A model generated the notes under the pieces. The model did no database searches and had not been told where the DNA came from. It was given only the letters and a program-made list of their open reading frames with translations. Below are positions 17,853-27,047 of a DNA stretch of 64,000 nucleotides, piece by piece (the stretch's first letter is position 1; every line of letters starts with the position of its first letter). The stretch comes from Lewinellaceae bacterium (lineage in GTDB: Bacteria > Bacteroidota > Bacteroidia > Chitinophagales > Saprospiraceae). The translations under genes were made by a program, and so were the position numbers. The stretch is from positions 496,769 through 560,768 of the forward strand of contig JACJYI010000005.1 in assembly GCA_020636225.1 (NCBI GenBank), written 5' to 3'.

Positions 17853-18602
17853 ATGTTACGCAAAATCTGGCTATTGACCCTGTTGCTGGGTCCCCTTTTC
17901 CTGGCCGCTCAGGCTCCCTCTGCCACCGAGATCATCCGCCGTTCCGATGAGAAGCTCCGGGGCAAGACCAGTTACGGGGAGATGACCATGACCATTGTCC
18001 GGCCCAGCTGGAGCCGAGAGGTGGGGTTCAAGTCCTGGTCCAAGGGCAGCGAGAAGGCCCTCATCCTCATCACCGGCCCCAATCGCGACAAGGGGTCTGT
18101 CTTCCTCAAGCAGGACAAGGAGATCTGGAACTGGCGACCGACCATCGGCCGGACCATCAAGCTGCCCCCCTCCATGATGATGCAGTCGTGGATGGGATCC
18201 GACTTCACCAACGACGACCTGGTCAAGGAGTCCTCCGCCGTGGAGGACTACACCCACAAGCTGATCGGTTCCGAGAAGGTGCAGGGCATGGACTGCTGGA
18301 AGATCGAACTGACCCCCACGCGGGATGCCGCCGTGGTGTGGGGCAAGGTGATCAGCTGGGTGGACAAGAAGGAATACATGCAGCTCCGGGCCGAGTTCTA
18401 CGACGAGGACGGCTACCTGGTGAACACCATGGAAGCGTCAGACATCACCACCCTGGGGGGCAAGACCCTTCCCGCCACCCTGACCATGATCCCGGCGGAT
18501 GAACCCGGCCACAAGACCATCGTGACCTACCAGAACCTGGTGTTCGACAAGCCCATCGCCGACAATTTCTTTTCCGAACAGAACATGCGCCGCGTCCAAT
18601 GA
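17853..18602 (+). CDS. LolA-like outer-membrane lipoprotein-sorting protein
   Basis: This 249-residue protein belongs to the LolA-like family of outer-membrane lipoprotein-sorting proteins (the type annotated with ABC permease clusters). The start at 17853 gives a clear signal peptide (MLRKIWLLTLLLGPLFLAAQ). The mature part contains the family's conserved stretches: TEIIRRSDEKLRGKTSYGEM, KALILITGPNRDKGSVFLK, WNWRPTIGRTIKLPP and SWMGSDFTNDDLV. It is expected to bind a lipid-like or lipoprotein ligand in the periplasm. Its stop overlaps the start of the following permease by four bases (ATGA), so it is translationally coupled to the transporter. The substrate is unknown. Confidence 0.88.
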   Translation: MLRKIWLLTLLLGPLFLAAQAPSATEIIRRSDEKLRGKTSYGEMTMTIVRPSWSREVGFKSWSKGSEKALILITGPNRDKGSVFLKQDKEIWNWRPTIGRTIKLPPSMMMQSWMGSDFTNDDLVKESSAVEDYTHKLIGSEKVQGMDCWKIELTPTRDAAVVWGKVISWVDKKEYMQLRAEFYDEDGYLVNTMEASDITTLGGKTLPATLTMIPADEPGHKTIVTYQNLVFDKPIADNFFSEQNMRRVQ

Positions 18603-19825
18603 AGCAGTGGCTCATCCTGGCCTGGCGCAATATCTGGCGCAACAAACGCCGGACCCTCATCTCCGCGGCATCCGTTGCCTTTGCGGTGATGTTCGCCACG
18701 TCCATGAGCTCCCTGCAGAAAGGGGGGTGGGACCGCATGCTCAACAATGTGGTCCATTTCTATTTCGGCTATGGGCAGATCCACGCCCAGGGATACTGGG
18801 ACGAGCAGACCATCGACCGGTCGCTCGAATTACAGCCGGATACGCTGGCCGTCCTGTCGGCGATGATCGGCAACAAACCCATTGTCCCCCGATTGGAGTC
18901 CTTTGCCCTGGCCTCCACCGGTCCCATCACCATGGGGGTGCTGGTCAGCGGGATCGACCCGTCGGGCGAGGACAGCCTCACCGACCTGGCCGATCGACTG
19001 GTGGCCGGGCAGTATTTCACTAGTCAAGCGGATGATGGGGTCCTGGTGGCGGAAGGCATCGCAGAGGAGCTGGAACTGGCCGTGGGCGATACCCTGGTCC
19101 TGCTCAGCCAGGGCTATCACGGGGTCAGTGCCGCCGGCAAGTATCCGATCACCGGCCTGGTGTCCTTCGGATCGCCGGAGCTCAACAAGCTGATGGTGTA
19201 CATGCCCCTGGAAACCGCGCAGTATTTCTTCGGCGCGGAAGGGCGGGCCACCTCCCTGGTGCTCGGCCTGGACAATGTCAAGGAGGCAAAGGCAGCCGTC
19301 TCCCTGCTGCGCCGGCAGCTGGACCCGGCCGTCTACGAAGTGCTCGACTGGGAACAGCTCATCCCCGACCTGGTGCAGGCCAGGGGCCTGGATGACGCAG
19401 GGAATACCATCATCATCCTCATCCTCTACCTGATCATCGCCTTTGGCCTCTTCGGCACCGTGCTGATGATGACCAAGGAGCGGGAATACGAGTTCGGCGT
19501 CCTGGTGGCCATCGGGATGCGCCGGCGGCTGCTCACCGGAGTGGTGTGGGTGGAGATCATCTTCCTGGCGGCAGTGGGTGCGCTGATGGGCATGGCCCTG
19601 GCCCTGCCCATCGTGTGGTATTTCCACATCAACCCGATCGTCTTCACCGGCGAGATGGCCCAGGCCTACGAGCAATACGGCGTGGAGCCGATCATCCCCA
19701 CCGTCGTCGAATCCTGGATCTTCGTCAAGCAGGCCCTGATCATCTTCGGGATGGCCTCCCTGATGGCCCTGTATCCGTGGCTGAAGATCCGTACCCTTTC
19801 ACCTGTTCAATCCATGCGTCACTGA
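18599..19825 (+). CDS. FtsX/LolC-type ABC transporter permease (first copy)
   Basis: This 408-residue integral membrane protein has the FtsX/MacB architecture: an N-terminal transmembrane helix (after WRNIWRNKRRTLISAASVAF), a large periplasmic domain (about residues 45-265), then three C-terminal helices (IIILILYLIIAFGLFGTVLMM, IIFLAAVGALMGMALALP and ALIIFGMASLMALYP). Such permeases do not move substrate through the membrane but transmit ATPase strokes to the periplasm, as in LolCDE and MacB. With the LolA-like protein, a second permease and an ATPase it forms a complete lipoprotein- or lipid-handling unit. Confidence 0.9.
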   Translation: MKQWLILAWRNIWRNKRRTLISAASVAFAVMFATSMSSLQKGGWDRMLNNVVHFYFGYGQIHAQGYWDEQTIDRSLELQPDTLAVLSAMIGNKPIVPRLESFALASTGPITMGVLVSGIDPSGEDSLTDLADRLVAGQYFTSQADDGVLVAEGIAEELELAVGDTLVLLSQGYHGVSAAGKYPITGLVSFGSPELNKLMVYMPLETAQYFFGAEGRATSLVLGLDNVKEAKAAVSLLRRQLDPAVYEVLDWEQLIPDLVQARGLDDAGNTIIILILYLIIAFGLFGTVLMMTKEREYEFGVLVAIGMRRRLLTGVVWVEIIFLAAVGALMGMALALPIVWYFHINPIVFTGEMAQAYEQYGVEPIIPTVVESWIFVKQALIIFGMASLMALYPWLKIRTLSPVQSMRH

Positions 19826-19826
19826 T

Positions 19827-21050
19827 ATGGGCTTGCTGATCAAGATCGCCTGGCGAAATATCTGGAGGAGCCGCACCCGCAGCCTGGTGGTGCTGGGCGC
19901 CATCAGCCTGGGCATCTGGGCCCTGATCTTCCTGCTGAGCTTCAGCCGGGGCATGGTGTACAACCTGATCGACAACAGCATCCGGCGGGAGATCGGGCAT
20001 TTGCAGCTGGAGCATCCGGACTTCCAGAAACAGCGCGACTTCCGCTTCTACCTGGAGGATGCCGACTCGCTGGGCACCCTGATGTTTCGCGATCCCCATG
20101 TGCTGGCGGTCAGCGAACGGGTCGTCGCCCTGGGGATGGTCTCCTCCGCCAAGGGGGCACGCGGGGTGCGGATCTGGGGCATCGATCCCGACCGGGAATC
20201 CGGAGTAAGCTTCATCGCAGAGAAGGTCGTGGAGGGCGACTTCCTGGCCCCGGCGCGCAATCCCATCCTGATGAGTCGCCGACTGGCCGACAAGCTGGGC
20301 CTGAAGATGCGTTCCAAGGCCGTGCTCACCTTCCAGGACCTGGAAGGGAACATCACGGCAGGGGCCTTCCGCATCACCGGCCTCTTTGACTCGGGTACCA
20401 CCCCCTTCGACGAAGGGACGGTGATGGTGCGCCGGGAAGACATCCTTCGCCTCACCGGAGGGGATGGCCAGGACATCGCCCAGCAGATCGTGGCCATCAT
20501 CGATGATCCCGACAGCGTGGGGGTAGTGCGTGACCACCTGGCCCCGCTCTTCCCGAATGCGTCGCTGAAGAGCTATGCCGAGGTCGCCCCGGAAGTGGCC
20601 CTCTACGAGTCGCAGATCGGCCTGATGAACATGATCGTGATCACCATCTTCATGCTGGCCCTCATCTTCGGCATCATCAACACCATGCTCATGGCCGTAC
20701 TGGAGCGGGTGCGGGAGCTGGGGATGCTGATGGCCATCGGGATGAATCGCCGCCGGGTCTTCCTGATGGTGATGCTGGAAACCCTCTTCCTGGGGGTCAC
20801 GGCCATGCCCGTGGGCATTGGCCTGGTGATCGTGACCCTGCGCATCTTTGAGCAGACCGGGATCGACCTGTCCATCTTCTCCGAGGGCATGCGCGAATTC
20901 GGGATGTCGGAAGTGGTCTATCCCGATCCGATCCCCTCGATCTATATCCAGGTGGCTGTGGCCGTATTCCTGACGGCCTTCCTGGGGGCTATCTATCCGG
21001 CCTGGAAGGCCATTCGTTTGAAACCTGTGGAAGCACTGACCAAAATCTGA
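19827..21050 (+). CDS. FtsX/LolC-type ABC transporter permease (second copy)
   Basis: This 407-residue protein is a paralogue of the preceding permease and starts one base after its stop. The same topology is visible: N-terminal helix following WRNIWRSRTRSLVVLG, a periplasmic domain, and C-terminal helices (MIVITIFMLALIFGIINTMLM, LETLFLGVTAMPVGIGLVIV, VAVAVFLTAFLGAIYPAWKAI). The conserved ERVRELGMLMAIGM loop, the coupling helix of FtsX-type permeases, is present. Two different permeases plus one ATPase indicate a heterodimeric membrane part, as in LolC-LolE. Confidence 0.92.
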   Translation: MGLLIKIAWRNIWRSRTRSLVVLGAISLGIWALIFLLSFSRGMVYNLIDNSIRREIGHLQLEHPDFQKQRDFRFYLEDADSLGTLMFRDPHVLAVSERVVALGMVSSAKGARGVRIWGIDPDRESGVSFIAEKVVEGDFLAPARNPILMSRRLADKLGLKMRSKAVLTFQDLEGNITAGAFRITGLFDSGTTPFDEGTVMVRREDILRLTGGDGQDIAQQIVAIIDDPDSVGVVRDHLAPLFPNASLKSYAEVAPEVALYESQIGLMNMIVITIFMLALIFGIINTMLMAVLERVRELGMLMAIGMNRRRVFLMVMLETLFLGVTAMPVGIGLVIVTLRIFEQTGIDLSIFSEGMREFGMSEVVYPDPIPSIYIQVAVAVFLTAFLGAIYPAWKAIRLKPVEALTKI

Positions 21051-21055
21051 TCCTC

Positions 21056-21745
21056 ATGGCTGTGATCCTGACCCGTGACCTGTACAAGACCTATAATCCC
21101 GATACCATTCCGGTGCATGCCCTCAACGGGGTGAGCCTGTCCATCGAAGAGGGCGAGTTCACGGCCATCGTCGGTCCCTCCGGGTCGGGCAAGACGACGC
21201 TGCTGAACATCCTGGGTGGACTGGACAGTCCGACCTCCGGCTATGTGGAGGTGGGCGGCACGGACATCAGCCAGCTCAGTGAGAACGAGCTGATCGACTT
21301 CCGGAAGAACCACATCGGGTTTGTGTTCCAGTCCTACAATCTCATCCCCGTGCTGACGGCCTATGAGAATGTGGAGTTTGTGATGTTGCTCCAGGGGCGC
21401 CCCGAGAAGGAGCGCAAGGAGCGCACCGAGGCATTGCTGGCGGCAGTGGGCCTGGCCGATCACATGGATCGCCGACCTTCCCAACTGTCCGGTGGCCAGC
21501 AGCAGCGGGTGGCGGTTGCCCGGGCCCTGGCTCCTCGACCATCCTTCATCCTGGCCGACGAGCCCACGGCCAACCTCGACTCCCACACCTCCGCGAACCT
21601 GCTGGACATCATGGGCAAGCTCAACCATGAGGAGAAGGTGACCTTCATTTTTTCCACCCACGACAGCCGCGTGATCGAACGGGCGCACCGGGTGGTGACG
21701 GTGGAGGATGGGGTGATCATCTCGGATGAGGGGATGAAACGCTAA
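21056..21745 (+). CDS. LolD/MacB-type ABC transporter ATP-binding protein
   Basis: This 229-residue protein is the ATPase of the export complex. Walker A is GPSGSGKT (40-47), followed by the Q-loop in FVFQSYNLIP, the signature LSGGQQQR (about 143-150), Walker B in FILADEPTANLD and the switch His in FSTHD. It is the size of a single LolD-type ATPase. It follows the second permease by five bases and closes the operon. It should act as a cytoplasmic homodimer that drives the two FtsX-type permeases. Confidence 0.95.
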   Translation: MAVILTRDLYKTYNPDTIPVHALNGVSLSIEEGEFTAIVGPSGSGKTTLLNILGGLDSPTSGYVEVGGTDISQLSENELIDFRKNHIGFVFQSYNLIPVLTAYENVEFVMLLQGRPEKERKERTEALLAAVGLADHMDRRPSQLSGGQQQRVAVARALAPRPSFILADEPTANLDSHTSANLLDIMGKLNHEEKVTFIFSTHDSRVIERAHRVVTVEDGVIISDEGMKR

Positions 21746-22853
21746 GACGCGAAGACGCGAAGGAGGTGCGAAACGCTAAGACGCGAAGACGCGAAGGGGG
21801 TTTATTCGGTTATTCGTTTATTCGGTTATTCGTTAAGGGGTGGAGTGAGGTTCAGAGATTTTTCCCGGGCACTTTCAGTAAGGGCATTCATCATCTGGGG
21901 AAGAGTCGCAGCATGAAAACGATGTACCCCAGGGTTTTTAACCCTGGGGTAACTATTCTTCCGGAGAAGGAAAAAACCATTTTAATGGTTTTCCCAGCGC
22001 GCTGCCCAATCCTTTGGATAAAGACCATTTTTAATGACCCTTGGGCTGAAGCTTAGAAATGTGCTTTGCCACAAAGACACAAAGGCACAAAGGTTCACGA
22101 AGGGAATTTGAACCCTGGGCGCCAACCCCGGAGGGGTTGAATATGAATAGCCCCGGGCTTTGCCTGGACATGGTGTCGTAGGCAACATCGTCCATGGTGC
22201 CACCCGGGGTTTCTGATCCCCTCAGCCCCCAACCCCGGAGGGGTTGAATACCATCCGGCCTTTTTCTGATTTCGACTCCTGATCAAGGGATGACCCGAAG
22301 GCACTCAACATGTGATGCGTTATTGGTCCTTGAGAACGAAACCGGATCTAGCCCAATGCACTGGCGTCTTCGCTGTCGCGGTGGGACACCGCACAATATG
22401 ACGGTACGAGTGAGACACTCGTACCAGCAGGTTTATTCGGTTATTCGTTACTGCCTGAGGCAGTCAGGTATTCGTTGAGGAGGGGGGATTCGGAGCGAGG
22501 TCCGGGAGCTGTTGGTCTTAGCATGAGTAAACCTGGTAGATGATCTAGCATGAAAACGATGTAGCCCAGGGTTTCCTGACCGCCGGAGGAGGTTAACCCT
22601 GGGACGACCATCATGACTGAAAGGAAAAAACCATTTTAATGGTTTTCCCAGCGTGCTGCCCAATCCATTGAATAAAGACCATTTATTATGACTCTTGGCC
22701 CGAAGCAGAGAAATGGGCTTTGCCACGAAGGCACAAAGACACGAAGGTTCACGAAGAAAGAACTCCGTGTGACTCTGTGGCCTCTGTGGTGAAGATTCCA
22801 CGAAAATGATCCGGGAGCGAAATAACGCCTTAACGCCATAACCCCCCGACACC
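21746..22853. repeat. Interspersed-repeat array
   Basis: No gene is visible in this 1.1-kb gap. It is built from modules that recur across the window: GCGAAGACGC units with TTTATTCGGTTATTCGTT (21746-21840); a paired palindrome block with CCCAGGG/CCCTGGG and AAACCATTTTAATGGTTTT (21914-22055 and 22552-22699); runs of CACAAAGG or CACGAAGG units; CCCCGGAGGGGTTGAAT palindromes (22117-22248); a GGTACGAGTG/CACTCGTACC module (22363-22431); and a 20-bp palindromic insert at 22450-22469. Confidence 0.85.
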
Positions 22854-23126
22854 CTAATCATAGTGAAAGCGGCATTGGATGATGGTGCACACCTGCTCCT
22901 CCCGTGTAAGGCCAGAGATGGTATAGACCAGGCGGTGTTCACCCGAGATGCGGCGGGACCAGAAGCCGGCCAGGTCATGTTTGAGTGGTTCGGGTTGACC
23001 CAGTCCATCAAACGGGGTGCGTTGGAGATCGCGGATGAGGGCCTGGATCTTTTTCACCATCCGCTTGTCCGTATCGGTCCAGTACGAAAATTCTTCCCAG
23101 GCATGGGGCGTGAACTGGATGGTCAT
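22854..23126 (-). CDS. yoeB: YoeB-family mRNA-interferase toxin
   Basis: This 90-residue protein is a YoeB/Txe-type ribosome-dependent RNase toxin. The residues known to be catalytic in E. coli YoeB are found at the same positions: E46 (QPEPLKH) and R65 (GEHRLVY), and the C-terminal His-Tyr pair is kept (CRFHYD, H88-Y89). The conserved GFWSRRI segment is also present. Its start overlaps the antitoxin stop by four bases. Two surplus residues per loop relative to the 84-residue E. coli form account for the length difference. All key residues are intact, so the toxin is predicted to be active. Confidence 0.95.
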   Translation of the reverse strand: MTIQFTPHAWEEFSYWTDTDKRMVKKIQALIRDLQRTPFDGLGQPEPLKHDLAGFWSRRISGEHRLVYTISGLTREEQVCTIIQCRFHYD

Positions 23127-23386
23127 TCCGCCTCCGGTTCGGCTGCATAGGAAATGGTCTCTCCCAGCCGGTACTGGGAAATGGATTCCTGGAGTCGTTT
23201 GCGGTTAGCCTCTGTGGAGAGCAGGTGGGCCGTTTCGGTCAGGGCATTGTATTCCTTGAGGGAGAGGATCACGATGGCATCTTCTTCCTTGTTGCGCGGT
23301 ACGATCAACACCTCCATGGAACGGGACACCTTGTCCAGGTATTCCTTGAGATTCTTGCGAAGGGAGGAAATGGTGATGGCTTTCAT
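23123..23386 (-). CDS. yefM: YefM/Phd-family antitoxin
   Basis: The start at 23386 gives an 87-residue protein beginning MKAITISSLRKNLKEYLDKV, the standard Phd/YefM N-terminal DNA-binding fold. Further motifs are DAIVILSLKEYNALTETAHLL and a disordered acidic C-terminus (SYAAEPEAE), which in this family wraps the toxin. An upstream ATG at 23491 would read through repeat sequence and the operator and is rejected. It should bind YoeB and autorepress the operon through the TGTACA boxes just upstream. Confidence 0.95.
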   Translation of the reverse strand: MKAITISSLRKNLKEYLDKVSRSMEVLIVPRNKEEDAIVILSLKEYNALTETAHLLSTEANRKRLQESISQYRLGETISYAAEPEAE

Positions 23387-23396
23387 GGGTACGGAT

Positions 23397-23426
23397 TGTA
23401 CATATAAATGTACATGATTTTGTACA
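23397..23426. promoter_or_regulatory. Triple TGTACA operator of yefM-yoeB
   Basis: Three TGTACA hexamers start at 23397, 23409 and 23421, exactly 12 bp apart. The first lies 10 bases upstream of the yefM start codon. In E. coli the YefM-YoeB operator uses the same hexamer core in adjacent palindromes with 12-bp centre spacing. Here a third box is added. Confidence 0.8.
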
Positions 23427-23439
23427 AAAAATGAACTGA

Positions 23440-24110
23440 TCGCTTGTAAGACGTGAAGGGGGAGGGAAACGCGAAGACGCGAAGACGCCAAGGGGGTGCG
23501 AAATGCGAAGACGCTAAGACGCGAAGGGGGTTTATTCGGTTATTCGTTGAGGGTTGGAGGAGTTCTTGCCACGAAGGCACAAAGGCACGAAGGTTCACGA
23601 AGGGGGCGGGAAACGCGAAGACGCGAAGACGTGGTGGGGGTTTATTCGTTTATTCGTTTATTCGTTGAGGGTTGGGGGTATTTTCGGGAGCTATTTTTTG
23701 GTTTGAGCAGGAGAACTCTTGGTACATGATCTAGCATGAAAACGATGTAGCCCAGGGTTTTAACCCTGGGTCAACAATCATCCTTGAGAAGGAAAAAACC
23801 ATTTTAATGGTTTTCCCAGCGAGCTACCCAATCCTTTTGATAAAGTCCACTTTTATTTACCCTTGGGCTGAAGCTTAGAAATGTGCTTTGCCACGAAGGC
23901 ACAAAGGCACGAAGGGGTAAACGCGAAGGCGCAAAGACGCGAAGGGGGTTTATTCGTTTATTCGGTTATTCGTTAAGGGGGGATTCTTGCCACAAAGACT
24001 CTACGGCACGAAGGTTCACGAAGGAAGAACTCCGTGTGACTCTGTGTCCTCTGTGGTAAACCGCATTCACAAAACCCTCGAAATAACCCAATAACGAAAT
24101 CACTCAATAA
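23440..24110. repeat. Interspersed-repeat array
   Basis: This gene-free stretch consists of GCGAAGACGC-type units, TTTATTCGGTTATTCGTT tails, CACGAAGG runs and one copy of the CCCAGGG/CCCTGGG plus AAACCATTTTAATGGTTTT palindrome block (23737-23881). The unit order GCGAAGAC, TTATTCGTT, CACGAAGG is repeated three times here. Confidence 0.85.
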
Positions 24111-24123
24111 CGAAATCACACAC

Positions 24124-25626
24124 TCACTCGACAACGATGGTGCGCATGATGCGTTGATCTCCGGTCCTGATCTGACCTAAATACACTCCGGCTGGCCACG
24201 CCCGAGTATCTACCTGGAGTCCGGGGCTGAGATCCACTTGATGGAGACTGAATATCTCCTGTCCCAGGGCATTCAGGATGTGCACTGAAACGGGATCGGC
24301 CAGATCCGCCTGGATGGACAGGCTGGTCCTCACCGGATTTGGAAAGAGGCGAACCACCACGTCACGACCGGGTGCAGATTCCTGGCTGGAGGATTGGAGG
24401 AATTCATGTGCGCCGATATCATATTCGTCTCCCTCTGGCCGGGTTGTCTGGTCGATATCATCCACCAACATCGGGAATATGTACGCACCCTGGTCCACCA
24501 CGACGGGAAAATTGCCTGCCAGTCGGAGGTTGCCGGAAGGGGCATCGACAAACCAGCTCTCCCAGGCATTGGTCTCGTTGGTGATCAGGTTCGCTACGGC
24601 TCCATCCCGTGCCTTGATGGGTTTGTTGGTGAGGTTGTTGATGATGTCCACGCCCATCGTTTCCGGAAAGCGGTACTCGATGGCATTGGGATACTGGATG
24701 TAGACGGTGTTGTTGAAGACCTTCGTGCCAGGCGAGGTTTCCAGTCCGATGCCGACATCGTGGAAGGGATGCATGCCATCGTTGTAGATCATGTTGTTGC
24801 GGATCATCCCGCCGGTATTGGGACTGCTGCCCAGTCCGAAGCCGATGCCCCGGTCGCAGTTGATGATCATATTCCGCTCCACGGTATTCTCGGATCCATT
24901 GTTCCAGAAATGCACGGCGTGTTCGGCCAGGGATCCGGAGGGACTGGCGATGTCGATGAAGACATTGTCTCGTACCGTCCACTGATCACCCTTGTGGATG
25001 TCCAGTCCGCCGATATAGAACTGCGGGCCGATACCGGCGGTGTATTCAAAGAGGCTGCATTGCACCCGACCATGGTCGGCTCCGTCGCCGCCGGCGGTGC
25101 CCTTGATCATTTGCTCGTACGTGTCCTGGATGCGCACATTGTGCACGAGCAAGCTGTCGCCTTCCACGGCGATCCCATGGTTGCCCGCATCGCGGATGGT
25201 GAGGTCGGCGATGGTGTTGTTGTCCCCGACAAAGTAGAGGACATTCTCCACCCCGGGAGAGACGCTCTTCATCCCGGTGCCGGTGAGGATGACGGCATCC
25301 CGGTTGCCGGAGGCACTACGGAAGACCACATTGCTGGCGGTGATGTAGGGATACCAGCCCGGTGAGGCGATATCATAGGTGCCATCGGCCAGGAGGACGG
25401 TCTTGTTGCCGCCGCTGGCATTGATATCGTTGATGGCATTGTACAGTTCGGTGGTGGTGGCCACATTGATGACCTGTCCGATGACCTTGTCGCAGGGGGT
25501 GACCGTATTCGCGACCACCTGACTGACGGTACACTGGCAATCTTGCGCGTGAACGTCGGGTGGCAGGCCAACCAGCAGGAGACAGGAAAAACAGGTGGCC
25601 AGAAGGGTAAAGGTCGCTCCGCGCAT
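24124..25626 (-). CDS. T9SS-sorted right-handed beta-helix protein
   Basis: This 500-residue protein has a signal peptide (residues 1-28, ending PPDVHAQ) and a type A sorting domain at the C-terminus (LFPNPVRTSLSIQ, then ILNALGQEIFSL, then WPAGVYLGQI). The middle is a right-handed parallel beta-helix: regularly spaced Asn-containing turns such as VFRSASGNRDAVI, NNTIADLTIRDAGNHGIAV, ENTVERNMIINCDRGIGFG and GGMIRNNMIYNDGM. This fold is typical of polysaccharide lyases, pectinases and adhesins; the N-terminal ATTTELYNAINDINASGGNKTVLLADG segment resembles chondroitinase-B-like enzymes. I see no certain catalytic set, so a lyase role remains a guess. Confidence 0.85.
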   Translation of the reverse strand: MRGATFTLLATCFSCLLLVGLPPDVHAQDCQCTVSQVVANTVTPCDKVIGQVINVATTTELYNAINDINASGGNKTVLLADGTYDIASPGWYPYITASNVVFRSASGNRDAVILTGTGMKSVSPGVENVLYFVGDNNTIADLTIRDAGNHGIAVEGDSLLVHNVRIQDTYEQMIKGTAGGDGADHGRVQCSLFEYTAGIGPQFYIGGLDIHKGDQWTVRDNVFIDIASPSGSLAEHAVHFWNNGSENTVERNMIINCDRGIGFGLGSSPNTGGMIRNNMIYNDGMHPFHDVGIGLETSPGTKVFNNTVYIQYPNAIEYRFPETMGVDIINNLTNKPIKARDGAVANLITNETNAWESWFVDAPSGNLRLAGNFPVVVDQGAYIFPMLVDDIDQTTRPEGDEYDIGAHEFLQSSSQESAPGRDVVVRLFPNPVRTSLSIQADLADPVSVHILNALGQEIFSLHQVDLSPGLQVDTRAWPAGVYLGQIRTGDQRIMRTIVVE

Positions 25627-25686
25627 GATCCGGTGATTTGCTGGAAGATACGACAGTCGGGTTGAATGATGTTCGGGATCGAACCG

Positions 25687-26300
25687 TGAAACGCGAAGAC
25701 GCGAAGGGGGAGGGAAACGCGAAGACGCAAAGACCCGGACGTTTATAGTCCGGATCCAGACAGAATCGTCTGGGCGCGGAGGGGGTTAATTCGGTTATTC
25801 GTTACTGCCTGAGGCAGTCAGGTATTCGTTAAGGGGTGGAGCGAGGTTCAGAGATCATTCCCGGGCACTTTCAGTAAGGGCATTCTTCATCCGGGGAAGC
25901 GTCGTAGCGTGAAACGATGTAGCCCAGGGTTTCAACCCTGGGATAACCATCCTTCTGGGGAAGGAGAAACCATTTTAATGGTTTTCCCAGCGAGCTGACG
26001 AATCCTTTGGATAAAGACCATTTATGATGACACTTGGGCTGAAGCGTAGAAAAGGGCTTTGCCACGAAGGCACAAAGACACAAAGGCTCACGAAGAGGGA
26101 AACGCGAAGACGCAAAGACCCGGACGTTTACAGTCCGGATCCAGACAGAATCGTCTGGGCGCGAAGGAGGGTTTATTCGGTTATTCGTTTAGGAGGGGTA
26201 ATTGCCACGAAGACACAAAGGCACGAAGGTTCACGAAGGGGGAGGGAAACGCGAAGACGCTAAGATGCGAAGAAGGTTTGTTCGTTGAAGGGATAGACAC
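25687..26300. repeat. Interspersed-repeat array
   Basis: No gene is visible between 25627 and 26412. The segment carries GCGAAGACGC units, two near-identical stretches containing GTTTA(T/C)AGTCCGGATCCAG (from about 25741 and 26126), one palindrome block of the CCCAGGG/AAACCATTTT type (25915-26044), a 20-bp palindromic insert between ATTCGTT copies (25804-25823), and CACGAAGG runs. Confidence 0.85.
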
Positions 26301-26412
26301 GAAGGCGCCGATGAATTGCTAGTTTTGCGCAACATGAATCGCCCCTTGGTTTCCGTTGCAGATGAAAGGCTATCAGGAAGCGAGTGCAGTTGACCTAAAG
26401 ATGCATCATCAT

Positions 26413-27000
26413 ATGAAGAACCTACTTGTCATTGCTGGAATCTGTCTTGTTGGTGTGCATGGCTTTGCACAAGGACTGACATTATCAAGAGGACATGAGA
26501 CCAAAACATTCAAGGAGAATACCATTTTCGAGATGGTCCTGTCAAACGAATATCCCTATAGTGGGGGACAGTTATGTGAATATCAAGAAGTGGTCGGATC
26601 AGTCGTGTCGGCCAGGACTGATAGTCTTTTCATGCAGCTGTATTCCCTGGTTGATCACCGGAATCATGACGATGCTCGTGTGACCCAATTGTTGTTGAAT
26701 CAGTCCCCCATAGGAACATATCCTGTGTCAGTCGACAGGATTGTCCGTTTAGAAAGTTACAAATCGATGAAGAATAAAAAGGCTCATCGAAATTTGGCCA
26801 TTGCCGGAGGTCTTTTGATGTTTACAGGCGCAGCGACTGCTTTGAATGCGATACTGATGAAGGGTCAGTCAAACAAGCGCACCCTTCTCCTGTCGGGTGG
26901 CTTGCAGTTCGGATTGGGAATTGGATTCGCTGTAGCCAGTCGACCGAACCGGTACTATCTGCATCACAGGCCCGATCCATGGGTCATTTCCCCCCGGTAG
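26413..27000 (+). CDS. Secreted or membrane protein of unknown function
   Basis: I do not recognise this 195-residue protein. The start at 26413 is chosen because it gives a signal peptide (MKNLLVIAGICLVGVHGFAQ); ATGs at 26356 and 26401 would add a polar extension. The first mature half (SRGHETKTFKENTIFEMVL, QEVVGSVVSARTDSLFMQL) looks like a small beta domain of the kind that evaluates a setting or threshold. Two hydrophobic stretches follow (NLAIAGGLLMFTGAATALNAI and LLLSGGLQFGLGIGFAVA), so the C-terminal half is probably in a membrane. Codon use and base composition are less GC-rich than in its neighbours. It sits alone between repeat arrays. Confidence 0.65.
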   Translation: MKNLLVIAGICLVGVHGFAQGLTLSRGHETKTFKENTIFEMVLSNEYPYSGGQLCEYQEVVGSVVSARTDSLFMQLYSLVDHRNHDDARVTQLLLNQSPIGTYPVSVDRIVRLESYKSMKNKKAHRNLAIAGGLLMFTGAATALNAILMKGQSNKRTLLLSGGLQFGLGIGFAVASRPNRYYLHHRPDPWVISPR

Positions 27001-27047
27001 ACGAAACGATCCGGATCATACCTTTTGAGATATCCTTTCTTCTTAGG

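Noticed and set aside
23440..24110. CRISPR array
   Set aside because: The repeats are short, contiguous and variable, lack equal-length unique spacers, and no cas gene is near.
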